A stretch of DNA of 64,000 bases from Hahella sp. HNIBRBA332 (GTDB taxonomy: Bacteria > Pseudomonadota > Gammaproteobacteria > Pseudomonadales > Oleiphilaceae): positions 4,172,501 to 4,236,500 of the forward strand of contig NZ_CP132203.1 of assembly GCF_030719035.1 (NCBI RefSeq), given 5' to 3'. Shown piece by piece: positions 23,793 through 32,858 of the stretch. Position numbers and translations under genes: made by a program. Each line of letters opens with the position of its first letter. Within the stretch, counting starts at the first letter, position 1. The notes below the pieces were generated by a model that had not been told where the DNA came from, did not search any database, and saw nothing but the letters and a program-made list of their open reading frames with translations.

Positions 23793-24482
23793 TTATTCAG
23801 CCTCAGTTTTACGGTCGCGACAGGCGAACAACGCCACACAACCGACTATTTCCATTTCGACGCGATTAAAATACCGTCGTAAAACGTCATGAAGCGCCGT
23901 TGCGCAATCCTCTTCATTGCAGAAAACGCCGGCTTTGTTCAGGCTGCTCATACAGAGTCGGGTGAACATATCTTTCTCTACCCCAACGCTCAGGACCGTG
24001 GAGCCGAACAGGACGCCGTCATCATTCAACAATTGACTCAGATTCCCGAACGCCTCGCCTTTGCGTTCAAAGTGGCCCGGCACGCAATGCATGACATAGT
24101 TCACCGCAATGGAGTCAAAGCCCTGCGCATCAATCTCGATAGGTTGCAAAATATTGCGGCGATAACACTGAGGATGAAAACGGGAGAGTCGATGTGACGT
24201 TTTTTGCAGGCAGCTTTCGCTCAAGTCCATCAACGCCAACCTCGGCTCCCTGGAGGGAAAGGTCGAGTGATCCAACAGGTAACCCGATCCGACGCCCACT
24301 TCCAGATGGTTCGCGCTAAGATGGTCGCGATAATGGCGCAGCACCCGCTCTGTTGGACAGCCCCAGGCGTACTTGTCGATGAAACCAAATAACGCCAAAT
24401 CATAGACCGCCAATGTCAGCGGATTAAAGTAGCGTTGCGACAGCTTTACTCTGCTGTCCACAGGTCGGGAAACTGTTTCCAT
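23793..24482 (-). CDS. Class I SAM-dependent methyltransferase
   Basis: 229 residues. Motif I is HLEVGVGSGYLLDH near residue 80, with ALMDLSESCLQ as the acidic strand-2 position and FDSIAVNYVMHCVPGHF as motif IV. The substrate is unknown; the small-molecule type is more likely than nucleic acid. It is upstream of polB and nearly touching it, an association that may only be operon sharing. Confidence 0.82.
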   Translation of the reverse strand: METVSRPVDSRVKLSQRYFNPLTLAVYDLALFGFIDKYAWGCPTERVLRHYRDHLSANHLEVGVGSGYLLDHSTFPSREPRLALMDLSESCLQKTSHRLSRFHPQCYRRNILQPIEIDAQGFDSIAVNYVMHCVPGHFERKGEAFGNLSQLLNDDGVLFGSTVLSVGVEKDMFTRLCMSSLNKAGVFCNEEDCATALHDVLRRYFNRVEMEIVGCVALFACRDRKTEAE

Positions 24483-24660
24483 CTATAACATCTCCTGGAG
24501 GCCGACCGTCGTTTCATCCCTTTCCCTGCGCGGGCATCCACAAAACCCGGGCGCGCCCGGCAAGACAAAACAACATGTCTGAATTGAGTTTTAAGGCATC
24601 CTAACACTGAAACTCTGTTTTCGCCGCTACTATTTGTTTTAGTAAGAGACGAGCTGTTTT

Positions 24661-24724
24661 ATAACTAACAGATTGATTTATAACTGACAGGCTGATTTAT
24701 GACTGACAGATTGACTTATAACTA
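24661..24724 (+). repeat. 19-bp tandem repeats before the cyclase gene
   Basis: Three consecutive 19-base units at 24661, 24680 and 24699, plus a partial fourth, follow the pattern ATAACTGACAGATTGATTT with one to three changes each. They end about 14 bases before the cyclase start region. A period of 19 is close to two helical turns, so they could be regularly phased protein-binding sites. Confidence 0.8.
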
Positions 24725-24737
24725 GCGGAGCAAACCC

Positions 24738-25463
24738 TTGACGAGAATCTCTATGCCCCTTCGAACGCTGCAGTTTTCCAATATCATTGACTTAAGCCAC
24801 CCCATAGACGCCAGTATCCCCCTGTGGCCGGGAGACCCGGCGGTTCAATTCACCGACGAAGCCAGCATCGCAAAAGACGGTTACTTCCTGCGCAGTTTCC
24901 AGATCGGCGAGCACAGTGGCACTCATATGAACGCCCCCGCCAGCTTTTTTGAGGATGGGATGACTATCGACGAATACTCCCCTCAGCAACTAACGCCAGA
25001 AGCGGTGGTGATTGATGTCAGCGCTCAGGCGCAGGAGCAACCGGACTACGCAGTCACAATTGAGGATTTACATCACTGGGAACAATACCAGGGCATCATT
25101 CCCGCCGGGTGCGTAGTGTTGTTCTACACCGGCTACCAGCATTACTGGAAAACGCCTGAGCGCTTTTTCAATATGGACGCGCAGGGCGTCATGCGTTTTC
25201 CCGGCCTGGCGGCGGAAACTGCCAGGTTTTTGCTGGAAAAAAGAAAGGTCGGCGGATTCGGGATAGACACCCATGGCGTCGATCCCGGCGCCAGCGTAGC
25301 ACATCAGGTCAATCGCCTGACGCTGGCGCAAGCCGGTATTGTGCTGGAATGTCTGACCAACCTGGACCATTTGCCGCCCAAGGGAGTCACGCTCGCGATC
25401 GGCCTGCTGCGACTGCGCGGAGGTTCAGGATCGCCCGTCTCTGTTCTGGCGCTCACGCCCTGA
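24738..25463 (+). CDS. Cyclase/kynurenine-formamidase-like protein with altered metal motif
   Basis: 241 residues; ATGs at 24738-24756 are alternatives. The fold is evident from NIIDLSHPIDASIPLWPGDP and GFGIDTHGVDPG. The family motif H-x-G-T-H-x-D-x-P-x-H-F appears as HSGTHMNAPASF: both His of the first part are kept, but the Asp is Asn and the later His is Ser. Those residues are metal or catalytic positions in kynurenine formamidase. Activity may therefore differ or be lost. The gene follows the 19-bp repeats. Confidence 0.78.
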   Translation: MTRISMPLRTLQFSNIIDLSHPIDASIPLWPGDPAVQFTDEASIAKDGYFLRSFQIGEHSGTHMNAPASFFEDGMTIDEYSPQQLTPEAVVIDVSAQAQEQPDYAVTIEDLHHWEQYQGIIPAGCVVLFYTGYQHYWKTPERFFNMDAQGVMRFPGLAAETARFLLEKRKVGGFGIDTHGVDPGASVAHQVNRLTLAQAGIVLECLTNLDHLPPKGVTLAIGLLRLRGGSGSPVSVLALTP

Positions 25464-25475
25464 GCGCCGAAAGCA

Positions 25476-26015
25476 TTACCACATCAGATCGTCGGGAATC
25501 TGATAGGCGGCGTAAGGATCATCTTCGTCGGGCTCAGCATTCTTGTTATCGTTGAGCACCACAACAAACTCTGGAGCGCGCTCGCGGATTTTCTCCGCCA
25601 CTTTCCTGCTGATCACTTCGTATGCGTCCCCCATTCTGGCGACGGCGAAACGACCGGAAGCCAGACCATCCTGTAGTTCTTGCGTGACGTAAATCTTCTT
25701 CACTTTGCCCTCGTCGGCAAACTGATAGCCCACCTCGCCTTTTTTGCGGTTGATGCGATTCATCTCGATCAATTGTTTGACCTGCGCCTTCAACGCTTTA
25801 CGGTCAGCCTCCTCTTGCCGGAGACGATTCATCTCACGATCCCGTTGCGCTTTTTCCTCACGCGCCTGCTGCGCGCGCAGTTTGGTCTCGTCCTCGACCT
25901 GCTGGCCTTTCGGCGTCTGCTTCGCCTGCTTACGCTTTTCCTGTTTTATCTGTTTCGCTTTTTTCTGATCAACCAGCCCCGCCTTGAGGAGCTGCTCTTG
26001 AAGAGACTTAGCCAT
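25476..26015 (-). CDS. DUF2058 family protein (YaiL-like)
   Basis: 179 residues. The N-terminal half is a highly charged coiled coil (MAKSLQEQLLKAGLVDQKKA). The C-terminal half has the DUF2058 core, with KKIYVTQELQDGLASGRFAV near residue 108 and DDPYAAYQIPDDLMW at the end. The family is described as nucleoprotein or polynucleotide associated, with no settled function. It is convergent with the cyclase gene. Confidence 0.88.
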   Translation of the reverse strand: MAKSLQEQLLKAGLVDQKKAKQIKQEKRKQAKQTPKGQQVEDETKLRAQQAREEKAQRDREMNRLRQEEADRKALKAQVKQLIEMNRINRKKGEVGYQFADEGKVKKIYVTQELQDGLASGRFAVARMGDAYEVISRKVAEKIRERAPEFVVVLNDNKNAEPDEDDPYAAYQIPDDLMW

Positions 26016-26076
26016 TGTTCGCGTTCCAAACCATTAGTTAACCGAAAAGGATTTTAGCAAATCCAACGCCAGGGTT

Positions 26077-27066
26077 TCAGTGCTCTTTTGCGCCCGTCCG
26101 AGCTTTCTCAATTTTGGCGATCTCCGCCGCCAGGTCCTGTTGCCCCTCGTATACCGGCCGCTCAGGATCAGGAGACACTTTGCGTATATACACTGCGGCG
26201 ATCCTGTCAGCAAAGCGAGTTTGAATATCCCAGTAAATCTCCGGGTCACGCTCGCCGTCATCGCCAAGCAACACGAAACTCACCCAAGGAAAACGCTGCA
26301 GTAAACCTTCAATGTGGGCGGTTTTATAGGCCGCCTGATCCAGCCAGGGCTCACTGTCGGACTCATTCGACACTTTCTTGGCGACCACTACCCCCCGGGG
26401 AAAGCCGTTGTGCTCTAAAAACAAAGAAATATTGCCGTAAAGCTGTCGAGGCGACGCGGACAGATAGAAAACCGGCGAGGTCTCTAACGCTGTATTGTTG
26501 GCGATAAGGTTAGCGATAAACGCGGAAGCGCCCGGAACAACCTCTCGCTGTAGCGGATTCTTCAAGAACGTATTTTTCAGTAATGACGTTTTCGCCGTCA
26601 CCTCACTGACCATAAGGGTGTCGTCCAAGTCGGATATCACGCCCAAGCGGTTTTCTGCAGGGGCCATCAATATTGCGCCCTCAGCGGCTTGGGCGTTTTC
26701 CGTTTGCGCAGTCACTTGCAACCAGCCCGATGGTGTTGCATCCGTCAGTTCGCCATCCAGTCGGAAATACCCTTCTTCGTCCGTCTTCACACGCCAATGT
26801 TGCTGGCCCACCTGAACACGCACTTCAACGTTTTCCTGCTCTGCGTTGAATAATTGCGCCAGATTACGGCGTAGATTAGTCGCGCCGCCGTCTTCGATAG
26901 ATGCGCCCGCGGCATCCTCATCCGCCTCAATAACACGCCCTTCCAAAGTAAACTTTCCCGCAGAGCCGTAGCCTGCGTACAGGATCAGCGCAAGTGGATC
27001 CGCATCTTCTGCGCTTGCAGAGCCAAAGACACATAGCCACCCTAAAAAAATGACAATCCAACGCAT
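26077..27066 (-). CDS. App1-type (DUF2183) phosphatase domain protein, exported
   Basis: 329 residues from the ATG at 27066, chosen for GGAG 7 bases upstream and a signal peptide directly after it (MRWIVIFLGWLCVFGSASA). The catalytic HAD-like motif is VISDLDDTLMVSEVT near residue 145, with YLSASPRQLYGNI and FVLLGDDGERDPEIY later. The App1 domain is a Mg-dependent phosphatidate phosphatase in yeast; bacterial versions may act on lipid phosphates in the envelope. An N-terminal Ig-like region precedes it. Confidence 0.85.
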   Translation of the reverse strand: MRWIVIFLGWLCVFGSASAEDADPLALILYAGYGSAGKFTLEGRVIEADEDAAGASIEDGGATNLRRNLAQLFNAEQENVEVRVQVGQQHWRVKTDEEGYFRLDGELTDATPSGWLQVTAQTENAQAAEGAILMAPAENRLGVISDLDDTLMVSEVTAKTSLLKNTFLKNPLQREVVPGASAFIANLIANNTALETSPVFYLSASPRQLYGNISLFLEHNGFPRGVVVAKKVSNESDSEPWLDQAAYKTAHIEGLLQRFPWVSFVLLGDDGERDPEIYWDIQTRFADRIAAVYIRKVSPDPERPVYEGQQDLAAEIAKIEKARTGAKEH

Positions 27067-27243
27067 AAAAAGCTCCAAAGCCTCACATACCACACCAGAG
27101 GTATCGCCAAACGATACTCTCCGCAAAAAAGTTCAATACCTCTAACGCCTGAGTGAGCATGCCCCCAGGCAGCCGCCGGAATCCAACAACTCATCACATT
27201 ACTCTCCAGGCGGCGTTCTTCCCAATAGCAAAGGTGATTGCAT

Positions 27244-29307
27244 ATGTTAAATGGAAAGGCCGGACTAGCATCTCTCTCCGCCTGCGTCTTAATGTTATCC
27301 CTCTCCAATCCTGACGCTGCGGAAGCGGCGGGATTACTAAAACCCCAAGGCGCCAGTCTACCAGACCTGGATTTACGCTCCCAAGACGTCAACGTCACTA
27401 TCGAAGGCGAATACGCCATCACCACTGTCGATCAGGTTTTCTATAATCCCAATGCGCAGCCCCTGGAAGCTATCTACTCATTTCCAGTACCGGAAAAGGC
27501 CGCCGTCTCCCAGTTTACTTATTGGATCAACGGCGCGCCCGTTCATGGCGAAGTCGTCGCCAAAAAACAAGCTAAAGAAATCTACGAGCAGGAAAAATCG
27601 GAAGGCCGCAACGCTGGCCTGACCGAACAGGACGCCTACAAAACTTTCGACATTTCCATCAGTCAGGTCTTACCACAACAGGAAACTAAAATACGCTTGG
27701 TGTATTTACAGCCGGTGCATGTTGACACGGGAGTCGGCCGTTACGTCTACCCGCTGGAAGAAGGTGGCGTGGATGAGGAAAAACTGGCGTTTTGGACCGC
27801 CAACGAAACCGTGAAAGAGCGCTTCAGCTTCAATCTTGATCTACGCAGCGGCTACCCGGTGGAAGCCTTGCGTTTACCCGAACATCCTCAGGCGCAGATC
27901 GCGCGAATGGACGAGCGGCGCTGGACGGTTTCCCTGCAGTCAAATCCTCAAAGCCAGGCAGCCGCTCAGGAAGGCGCCGCCAATGCGCCCTCTTCCGCTC
28001 CCAGCGCCTACAGACTGGATAAGGACATCGTGGTCTACTGGCGACAGCAACAGAACCTGCCTGGCTCCGTCGACTTGATCACCTATAAAGAACCGGGCAA
28101 AGACAAAGGGACGTTCATGCTCACCGTAACGCCCGGAGACGATCTGCCAGTCATAACTGAGGGCCGAGACTGGACACTGGTGCTGGACCGCTCAGGCTCC
28201 ATGTCGGGCAAGTTCTCCACATTGATAGAGGGATTACGCAAAGGATTCGCCAAATTCAACAGCAATGATCGCGTTCGCGTCATCATGTTCAATGACAACA
28301 CCACCGACGTCACTAACGGCTGGGTGCAGGCGACGCCGGAAAACCTGCAGCGGGTTGTCAGCGCCGTTGAAAATGCAGGCCCCAGCGGCGGCACCAACCT
28401 TATGTCAGCGATTCAAGGCGCGCTTACCGGACTCGATGCGGACCGCACCAACGCTATCTGGCTGGTCACCGATGGTGAAGCCAATGTCGGCGAAACCAAG
28501 CAGAAAGCGTTTATTGAGTTATTGGAGAAAAAGGATATCCGCCTGTTCACGTTCATTATGGGCAACTCCGCCAATCGCCCTCTGTTGGAAGCGATCACCA
28601 AGCATAGCAACGGTTTCGCCATCAGCGTCAGCAATAGCGACGACATTATCGGTCAGCTCATGCTGGCCGCCAGTAAAGTGGACCATGCAGCGCTGCATGG
28701 AGCCAACTTGAAGATCTCAGGCATCAAGACCTCAGACGTCTTTCCCAAACAAATCGGCAGCGTTTACCGCGGCCAGCAATTGGTGATGTTCGGGCACTAT
28801 TACGGCTCAGGTCAGGCGAAAGTGGAGCTGACAGGCAAAGTCTCGGGCTCTCCTATCCGCTATCAGACCCAGTTCGAGGTCATAGATGGAACCTTACATC
28901 CAGAGTTGGAGCGTCTCTGGGCCTTCGCGCAGATCGAGGACTTAATGGATCAGCAGCAGGATTATGGCGAGGACGCAGATCGCAAACAGGCGGTCACAGA
29001 CTTGGCCGTGGAATATGGACTGGTGACGGATTACACCTCAATGCTGGTGCTTGATGAAGGTCGCTTTGAACATTACGGGGTGGACCGTCGCATCGGAGCG
29101 CGCATCAGTCGCGAAGAATCCGCCCGGGAGAAACGAGCGCAACAACCCGCGCAGTCTCACCGAGTGGACAATCAGCAGCCGATGTACACCAAAAGCCGTC
29201 CATCCTTCGGCGGTGGCGGAGGAGGAGGCGCTATCGATGGACTTATGTTGGCGTTGCTGGGCGCGCTGGCCATAGCCGGCCGCTGCTTCCGCCCTCGTCA
29301 GCGTTAA
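27244..29307 (+). CDS. VIT and vWA domain secreted protein with Gly-rich C-terminal sorting-like tail
   Basis: 687 residues from the ATG at 27244 (AAAGG upstream). A signal peptide (to AAEAAG) precedes a VIT domain (about 40-180, with FYNPNAQPLEAIYSFPVPE) and a vWA domain with MIDAS DRSGSMSGK near 315, SGGTNL and TDGEAN. The C terminus has seven consecutive Gly, a hydrophobic stretch (LMLALLGALAIAG) and RCFRPRQR. That arrangement resembles GlyGly-CTERM-like sorting signals that are cleaved and anchored after secretion. No sortase or rhombosortase gene is adjacent. The role may be adhesion or envelope scaffolding. Confidence 0.85.
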   Translation: MLNGKAGLASLSACVLMLSLSNPDAAEAAGLLKPQGASLPDLDLRSQDVNVTIEGEYAITTVDQVFYNPNAQPLEAIYSFPVPEKAAVSQFTYWINGAPVHGEVVAKKQAKEIYEQEKSEGRNAGLTEQDAYKTFDISISQVLPQQETKIRLVYLQPVHVDTGVGRYVYPLEEGGVDEEKLAFWTANETVKERFSFNLDLRSGYPVEALRLPEHPQAQIARMDERRWTVSLQSNPQSQAAAQEGAANAPSSAPSAYRLDKDIVVYWRQQQNLPGSVDLITYKEPGKDKGTFMLTVTPGDDLPVITEGRDWTLVLDRSGSMSGKFSTLIEGLRKGFAKFNSNDRVRVIMFNDNTTDVTNGWVQATPENLQRVVSAVENAGPSGGTNLMSAIQGALTGLDADRTNAIWLVTDGEANVGETKQKAFIELLEKKDIRLFTFIMGNSANRPLLEAITKHSNGFAISVSNSDDIIGQLMLAASKVDHAALHGANLKISGIKTSDVFPKQIGSVYRGQQLVMFGHYYGSGQAKVELTGKVSGSPIRYQTQFEVIDGTLHPELERLWAFAQIEDLMDQQQDYGEDADRKQAVTDLAVEYGLVTDYTSMLVLDEGRFEHYGVDRRIGARISREESAREKRAQQPAQSHRVDNQQPMYTKSRPSFGGGGGGGAIDGLMLALLGALAIAGRCFRPRQR

Positions 29308-29314
29308 CTTCGAA

Positions 29315-29345
29315 AAGCAAAAAAGAGACGGTCTTGCCGTCTCTT
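29315..29345 (+). terminator. Intrinsic terminator after the VIT/vWA gene
   Basis: AAAGAGACGG and CCGTCTCTTT form a hairpin followed by a T run. Confidence 0.8.
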
Positions 29346-29459
29346 TTTCTTTCTGCGACAAGGACATAAATGTCTACTGCCCAGCTTGATCGGCGCAATG
29401 GCGCTGGTATAGCATGGCCGGCCAATCGCGCCATCCCATATAAGGAAAATCGTCGCTAA

Positions 29460-30146
29460 ATGGCTAATTTTAATACACATCTTCTCGGCGGAGCCGCCGC
29501 ATCGGGCGTGCTGACGTCCACCCTGCTGCTGACCGGATTATTCACTCCCGGACAAGGCATGGCGTTGTGGGTGGCGGGAACCTTGGCGGGTCTGGCGCCG
29601 GATCTGGACGCAGATACCACCGCCATACTAAAAGGACTGTTCAGCGCTCTGGGTGTGATGGCGTCATTTGTCGTGTTGTTCACGTTCCCTGATCTGCCTC
29701 TGTTGCCGTTGTGGGGCGCTATGCTGGCCGCATTTCTTAGCGTGCGTATCGGCGTGCTGCAGGTGTTCGCTCACCTCACGGAGCATCGCGGCTCTTTCCA
29801 CTCACTATTGGCTGCCGTCAGCTTTGGGCTGGGTTCGGCGTTTTTATGCTGGCGTTTCATCGATCAGGGCGTGGATTTCGCCTGGGCGTTGGGCGCCATG
29901 GTGTTCGCCGGATATATCGTCCACCTTATTCTTGACGAGTGTTACGCCGTCAATCTGGCGGATATGGAGTTCAAGCGCTCATTTGGAACCGCGCTTAAAC
30001 CAGTGAGTATCGACAACTGGTGGGCCAGCGGGCTCTTTCTCGCCATCGCTATCTATTGCGCCCTACAACTGCCCCCACCGCACAAGCTGCATATTGAAGT
30101 GGTCAGACTGGCCACTCTGGACCATCTCTGGCTGTCGCGCGCCTGA
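29460..30146 (+). CDS. DUF457/YdjM-type membrane-bound metal-dependent hydrolase
   Basis: 228 residues with about five hydrophobic segments. MANFNTHLLGGAAASGVL, LAGLAPDLDADTTAI and HLTEHRGSFHSLLAA match the His/Asp pattern of YdjM-like proteins, including the conserved HRGxFHS. LexA-controlled YdjM is known in E. coli, but no LexA box was noticed here. Substrate unknown. Confidence 0.82.
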   Translation: MANFNTHLLGGAAASGVLTSTLLLTGLFTPGQGMALWVAGTLAGLAPDLDADTTAILKGLFSALGVMASFVVLFTFPDLPLLPLWGAMLAAFLSVRIGVLQVFAHLTEHRGSFHSLLAAVSFGLGSAFLCWRFIDQGVDFAWALGAMVFAGYIVHLILDECYAVNLADMEFKRSFGTALKPVSIDNWWASGLFLAIAIYCALQLPPPHKLHIEVVRLATLDHLWLSRA

Positions 30147-30164
30147 AGCTCAGAACTATAGTAG

Positions 30165-30204
30165 ACCTGTTCGGGCATAACATAAGCGTCGGGCCCGAAC
30201 AGGT
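30165..30204. terminator. Long inverted repeat between convergent genes
   Basis: Arms ACCTGTTCGGGC and GCCCGAACAGGT are perfectly complementary around a 16-base loop. It lies between convergent genes and probably acts as a bidirectional terminator, although neither side has a clear T tract. Confidence 0.55.
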
Positions 30205-30218
30205 ATGAAGCGAGAAAC

Positions 30219-31061
30219 CTATCGCGTCATGGACATTAACGTGACCAGGGAAATTTCTGGAGGAACCCGAAAGCGCACAGGAAGAATGCTGGTTCCCACT
30301 CCCGGCGTCACAAACATCTGACGACCGTCCTCATCGATATGTCCAATGGCGAAACGCTCGCCGTACTGAGAAGGTACAATAGGCCGACCAATCAATGGCA
30401 GGTTAACCTGACCGCCATGGGTGTGACCGGCGAAAGTCAGGGACACGTGACGGGGAATGTCATAAAACACATCCGGGTTGTGAGTGAACGCCAGAATGGG
30501 CGACTCCGCAGGAATGTCGGCAAGGGCTTTGGCGATATCATGCGCGCCTTCCCAATAGTCGCTGACGCCGGCCAGCCAAAACTGGCAATCCCCCTGAGTC
30601 AGCGCTTTGGAAGCGTCTTCCAGAAACTCGATATGGGTTCCCGTGAAAGCGTCGAGGATCAATTGCGGGCCATGCCACCAATCATGATTGCCCATGACGG
30701 CGTACACGCCCAGGTTAGCTTGCAGCCGGTCCAGCTCAGCGGCGATGTCGCGCGGCTCCGCAAACTCGCCGCCAATCACGCCCTGGATAACGAAGTCTCC
30801 CGCCAGCAATACCAGGTCCGGCTTCAACGCATTGGTTTCGTCAACCAGTTCCCTCAATCGTGATAAGCCATTGTGCGGCGACCCCACGTGCAGATCAGCC
30901 ATCACCGCCACCTGTAAACCATCGCAAGATGGCGGCCAGGGATGAATGGCGATGCTGACTTCATTTTCAACCAAAGACGCAGGCTCGATCCAAAACGCCC
31001 AGACGCCGAGCGCGATACTCAACATGGCCAAACCCATCATAATACGACGAAAAATTTTCAC
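30219..31061 (-). CDS. Membrane-anchored metallophosphoesterase (YaeI-like)
   Basis: 280 residues. An N-terminal membrane segment (MGLAMLSIALGVWAFWI) is followed by the full calcineurin-type metal-site set: VMADLHVGSPHNG, LLAGDFV, VMGNHDWWHG, LAFTHNPD and FAGHTHGGQV. YaeI of E. coli is a phosphodiesterase of this type, and LpxG/LpxH-like lipid A enzymes are related. The ATG overlaps the end of the upstream DUF1801 gene by 4 bases, so translation is likely coupled. Confidence 0.88.
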   Translation of the reverse strand: MKIFRRIMMGLAMLSIALGVWAFWIEPASLVENEVSIAIHPWPPSCDGLQVAVMADLHVGSPHNGLSRLRELVDETNALKPDLVLLAGDFVIQGVIGGEFAEPRDIAAELDRLQANLGVYAVMGNHDWWHGPQLILDAFTGTHIEFLEDASKALTQGDCQFWLAGVSDYWEGAHDIAKALADIPAESPILAFTHNPDVFYDIPRHVSLTFAGHTHGGQVNLPLIGRPIVPSQYGERFAIGHIDEDGRQMFVTPGVGTSILPVRFRVPPEISLVTLMSMTR

Positions 31062-31528
31062 TGCTTGGGCTCCTGACTGCCTCTCGTTGCATCATCTTTC
31101 CGCGCTGGATTTTTTCGCAAGTGGTAGGTCAACGTCATAGCGATGCAATGCCGCAACGCTTCCACGGGAATATCGTCCGCGACATCAAACAACATGCTGC
31201 GGTTTCCTTCAAAGCGAAACTCATCGCCATAGATGCGCCGAAACGTCTCCACCAGGTTTGTCTGACAATGAAAATAAACCGCATATCCAGAAGGCTGAGA
31301 CTTTAAGCCATCGATTCTGAGAGTGCTGCCGCTTTTCGTCTTTGCGGTCAGATAGCTGGGCTGTCCCCATTTCAGCGTTTCTTCCAGTTCGCCCACGCCG
31401 TCAGTGTTTCTCGCCACATCAAAAATCAAGTCCCGCAGGAACAACAACTTTGCTCTCACTTCATCCGGGTACGCAGCGAATACCGCCTGAACGCGCGCAT
31501 CAGCGAAATCCAACCGGGCTTCATTCAT
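31058..31528 (-). CDS. DUF1801 domain protein (YdhG-like)
   Basis: 156 residues. DEVRAKLLFLRDLIFDVARN, ETLKWGQPSYLT and SGYAVYFHCQTNLVETF are typical of the DUF1801 fold (related to frataxin/YdhG-like proteins). No catalytic function is established. It is the first gene of a two-gene unit with the metallophosphoesterase. Confidence 0.82.
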   Translation of the reverse strand: MNEARLDFADARVQAVFAAYPDEVRAKLLFLRDLIFDVARNTDGVGELEETLKWGQPSYLTAKTKSGSTLRIDGLKSQPSGYAVYFHCQTNLVETFRRIYGDEFRFEGNRSMLFDVADDIPVEALRHCIAMTLTYHLRKNPARKDDATRGSQEPKQ

Positions 31529-31727
31529 AGAATATCCTTCACAAAATATGCGCCCTGAATGAGCGTCAAACTAGACAACAACGCGTTTCAGCGTATGGCG
31601 ACCGAGCCGCCCTCGCAACGCATCGTTAACAATTTATTGCAACACAGGCTTTAATGCGCGTTGCGCGTGCGGTTTATAATCAGGCTTTTGACGCACCAGC
31701 GCACTTTACGAGGACGTAATTTTTACG

Positions 31728-32852
31728 ATGAGAAAATGGTTGCTGCAATTGTTGGTGGTGGTCGCGCTGGTTCCCGCGGTCTGGTTTATCTCGACGCCGG
31801 ATCAGCGCAAAACCTATCTGACGCTGTTGAGTCTTCCCCAAGATCCCACCTGGCTGCATGAAGGCAATTTACTTGCTTTGCTTAGTCGCACCCCGCAGCA
31901 ACCGCCTGAAGCACAAGCTTTGACCGACATTGCGTCCGCGCCGGAGACGCCAGCGGAATTGCCTTCCACCTCATCGAAAGAGGCCGCGCCAAACGTTCTG
32001 TCCGCGTTACGTCAAATGGCGCACAGCGCCCTGCCGCAAACTATGTGCGGAAAAACCGCCACTCGCGACATCCGGGACGTGGAAACGCCGCAGATTTACA
32101 AGTGGACGGACGCCAATGGCCGCGTTCATTTCTCTGATAGCGCCCAGAACAAGAGCGCGCAATTCGTGGGAGAAAGCTACGCCTCACAGAAGAAATATTT
32201 TGATTTCAAGTTGACCAGCAAAGGCATGCCCCGCAACGGCTTGGTGGAAGACAGGATCAGAGCCGCCGCCCAGCAGGTTTATACGCAACTGGAAGCTTAT
32301 CTCGCGCCTGAACGCCGCAGACAGATCATTCTCAACCTGGAGCTTTACGGCGACCGCGCAGAGTATGAAGCCCTGCGCAAGAAAGTGTTCCCAGGCTTCA
32401 ATGCCGCCGCGTTCTTCTCCCATGGGGCCAACACCATCTACATGGTTAACGAAGACAAGCTGGAAACCACTGTCGCCATCGCCAAGCACGAAGTGGTTCA
32501 CGCAGTTCTGGCGGGCTTGGTCGGCCCCATGCCAACATGGCTCAACGAAGGTATGGCGGAATACCTGGAACACGGCGGACTGCCCTACAAGACGCTTCCC
32601 ATTGATCTGAACGAAAACGCCATTAATCAGTTGCTCGCTACGGAGCACCAGGACTTTTATAACGCCAGCGCAGAAAGCAACTATATGGCGTCACATAAAC
32701 TGGTGGCGTACCTGAACAGCTCCGGCGAAGGCCGTCGCGTCATTGCAGACATTTTCAATGGCCTCGCTGAGGCGCCCTGCAGTCAGGTCGATAGCCTCAG
32801 CGCAGTCACCAGCGCAATGGGCGATGTGGGTCACTTGGCGAAACTACTCTAG
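31728..32852 (+). CDS. Exported DUF4124 and gluzincin (peptidase MA-like) protein
   Basis: 374 residues. An N-terminal membrane anchor (WLLQLLVVVALVPAVWFI) is followed by a low-complexity linker and a DUF4124 segment (QIYKWTDANGRVHFSDSAQ) near residues 123-141. A zinc peptidase domain has IAKHEVVHAVL near 253 (HExxH) and the downstream Glu in WLNEGMAEYLEHGG. It is likely periplasmic and membrane anchored, and may process envelope proteins or cell wall. It converges with the next gene. Confidence 0.82.
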   Translation: MRKWLLQLLVVVALVPAVWFISTPDQRKTYLTLLSLPQDPTWLHEGNLLALLSRTPQQPPEAQALTDIASAPETPAELPSTSSKEAAPNVLSALRQMAHSALPQTMCGKTATRDIRDVETPQIYKWTDANGRVHFSDSAQNKSAQFVGESYASQKKYFDFKLTSKGMPRNGLVEDRIRAAAQQVYTQLEAYLAPERRRQIILNLELYGDRAEYEALRKKVFPGFNAAAFFSHGANTIYMVNEDKLETTVAIAKHEVVHAVLAGLVGPMPTWLNEGMAEYLEHGGLPYKTLPIDLNENAINQLLATEHQDFYNASAESNYMASHKLVAYLNSSGEGRRVIADIFNGLAEAPCSQVDSLSAVTSAMGDVGHLAKLL

Positions 32853-32858
32853 CGTCCT

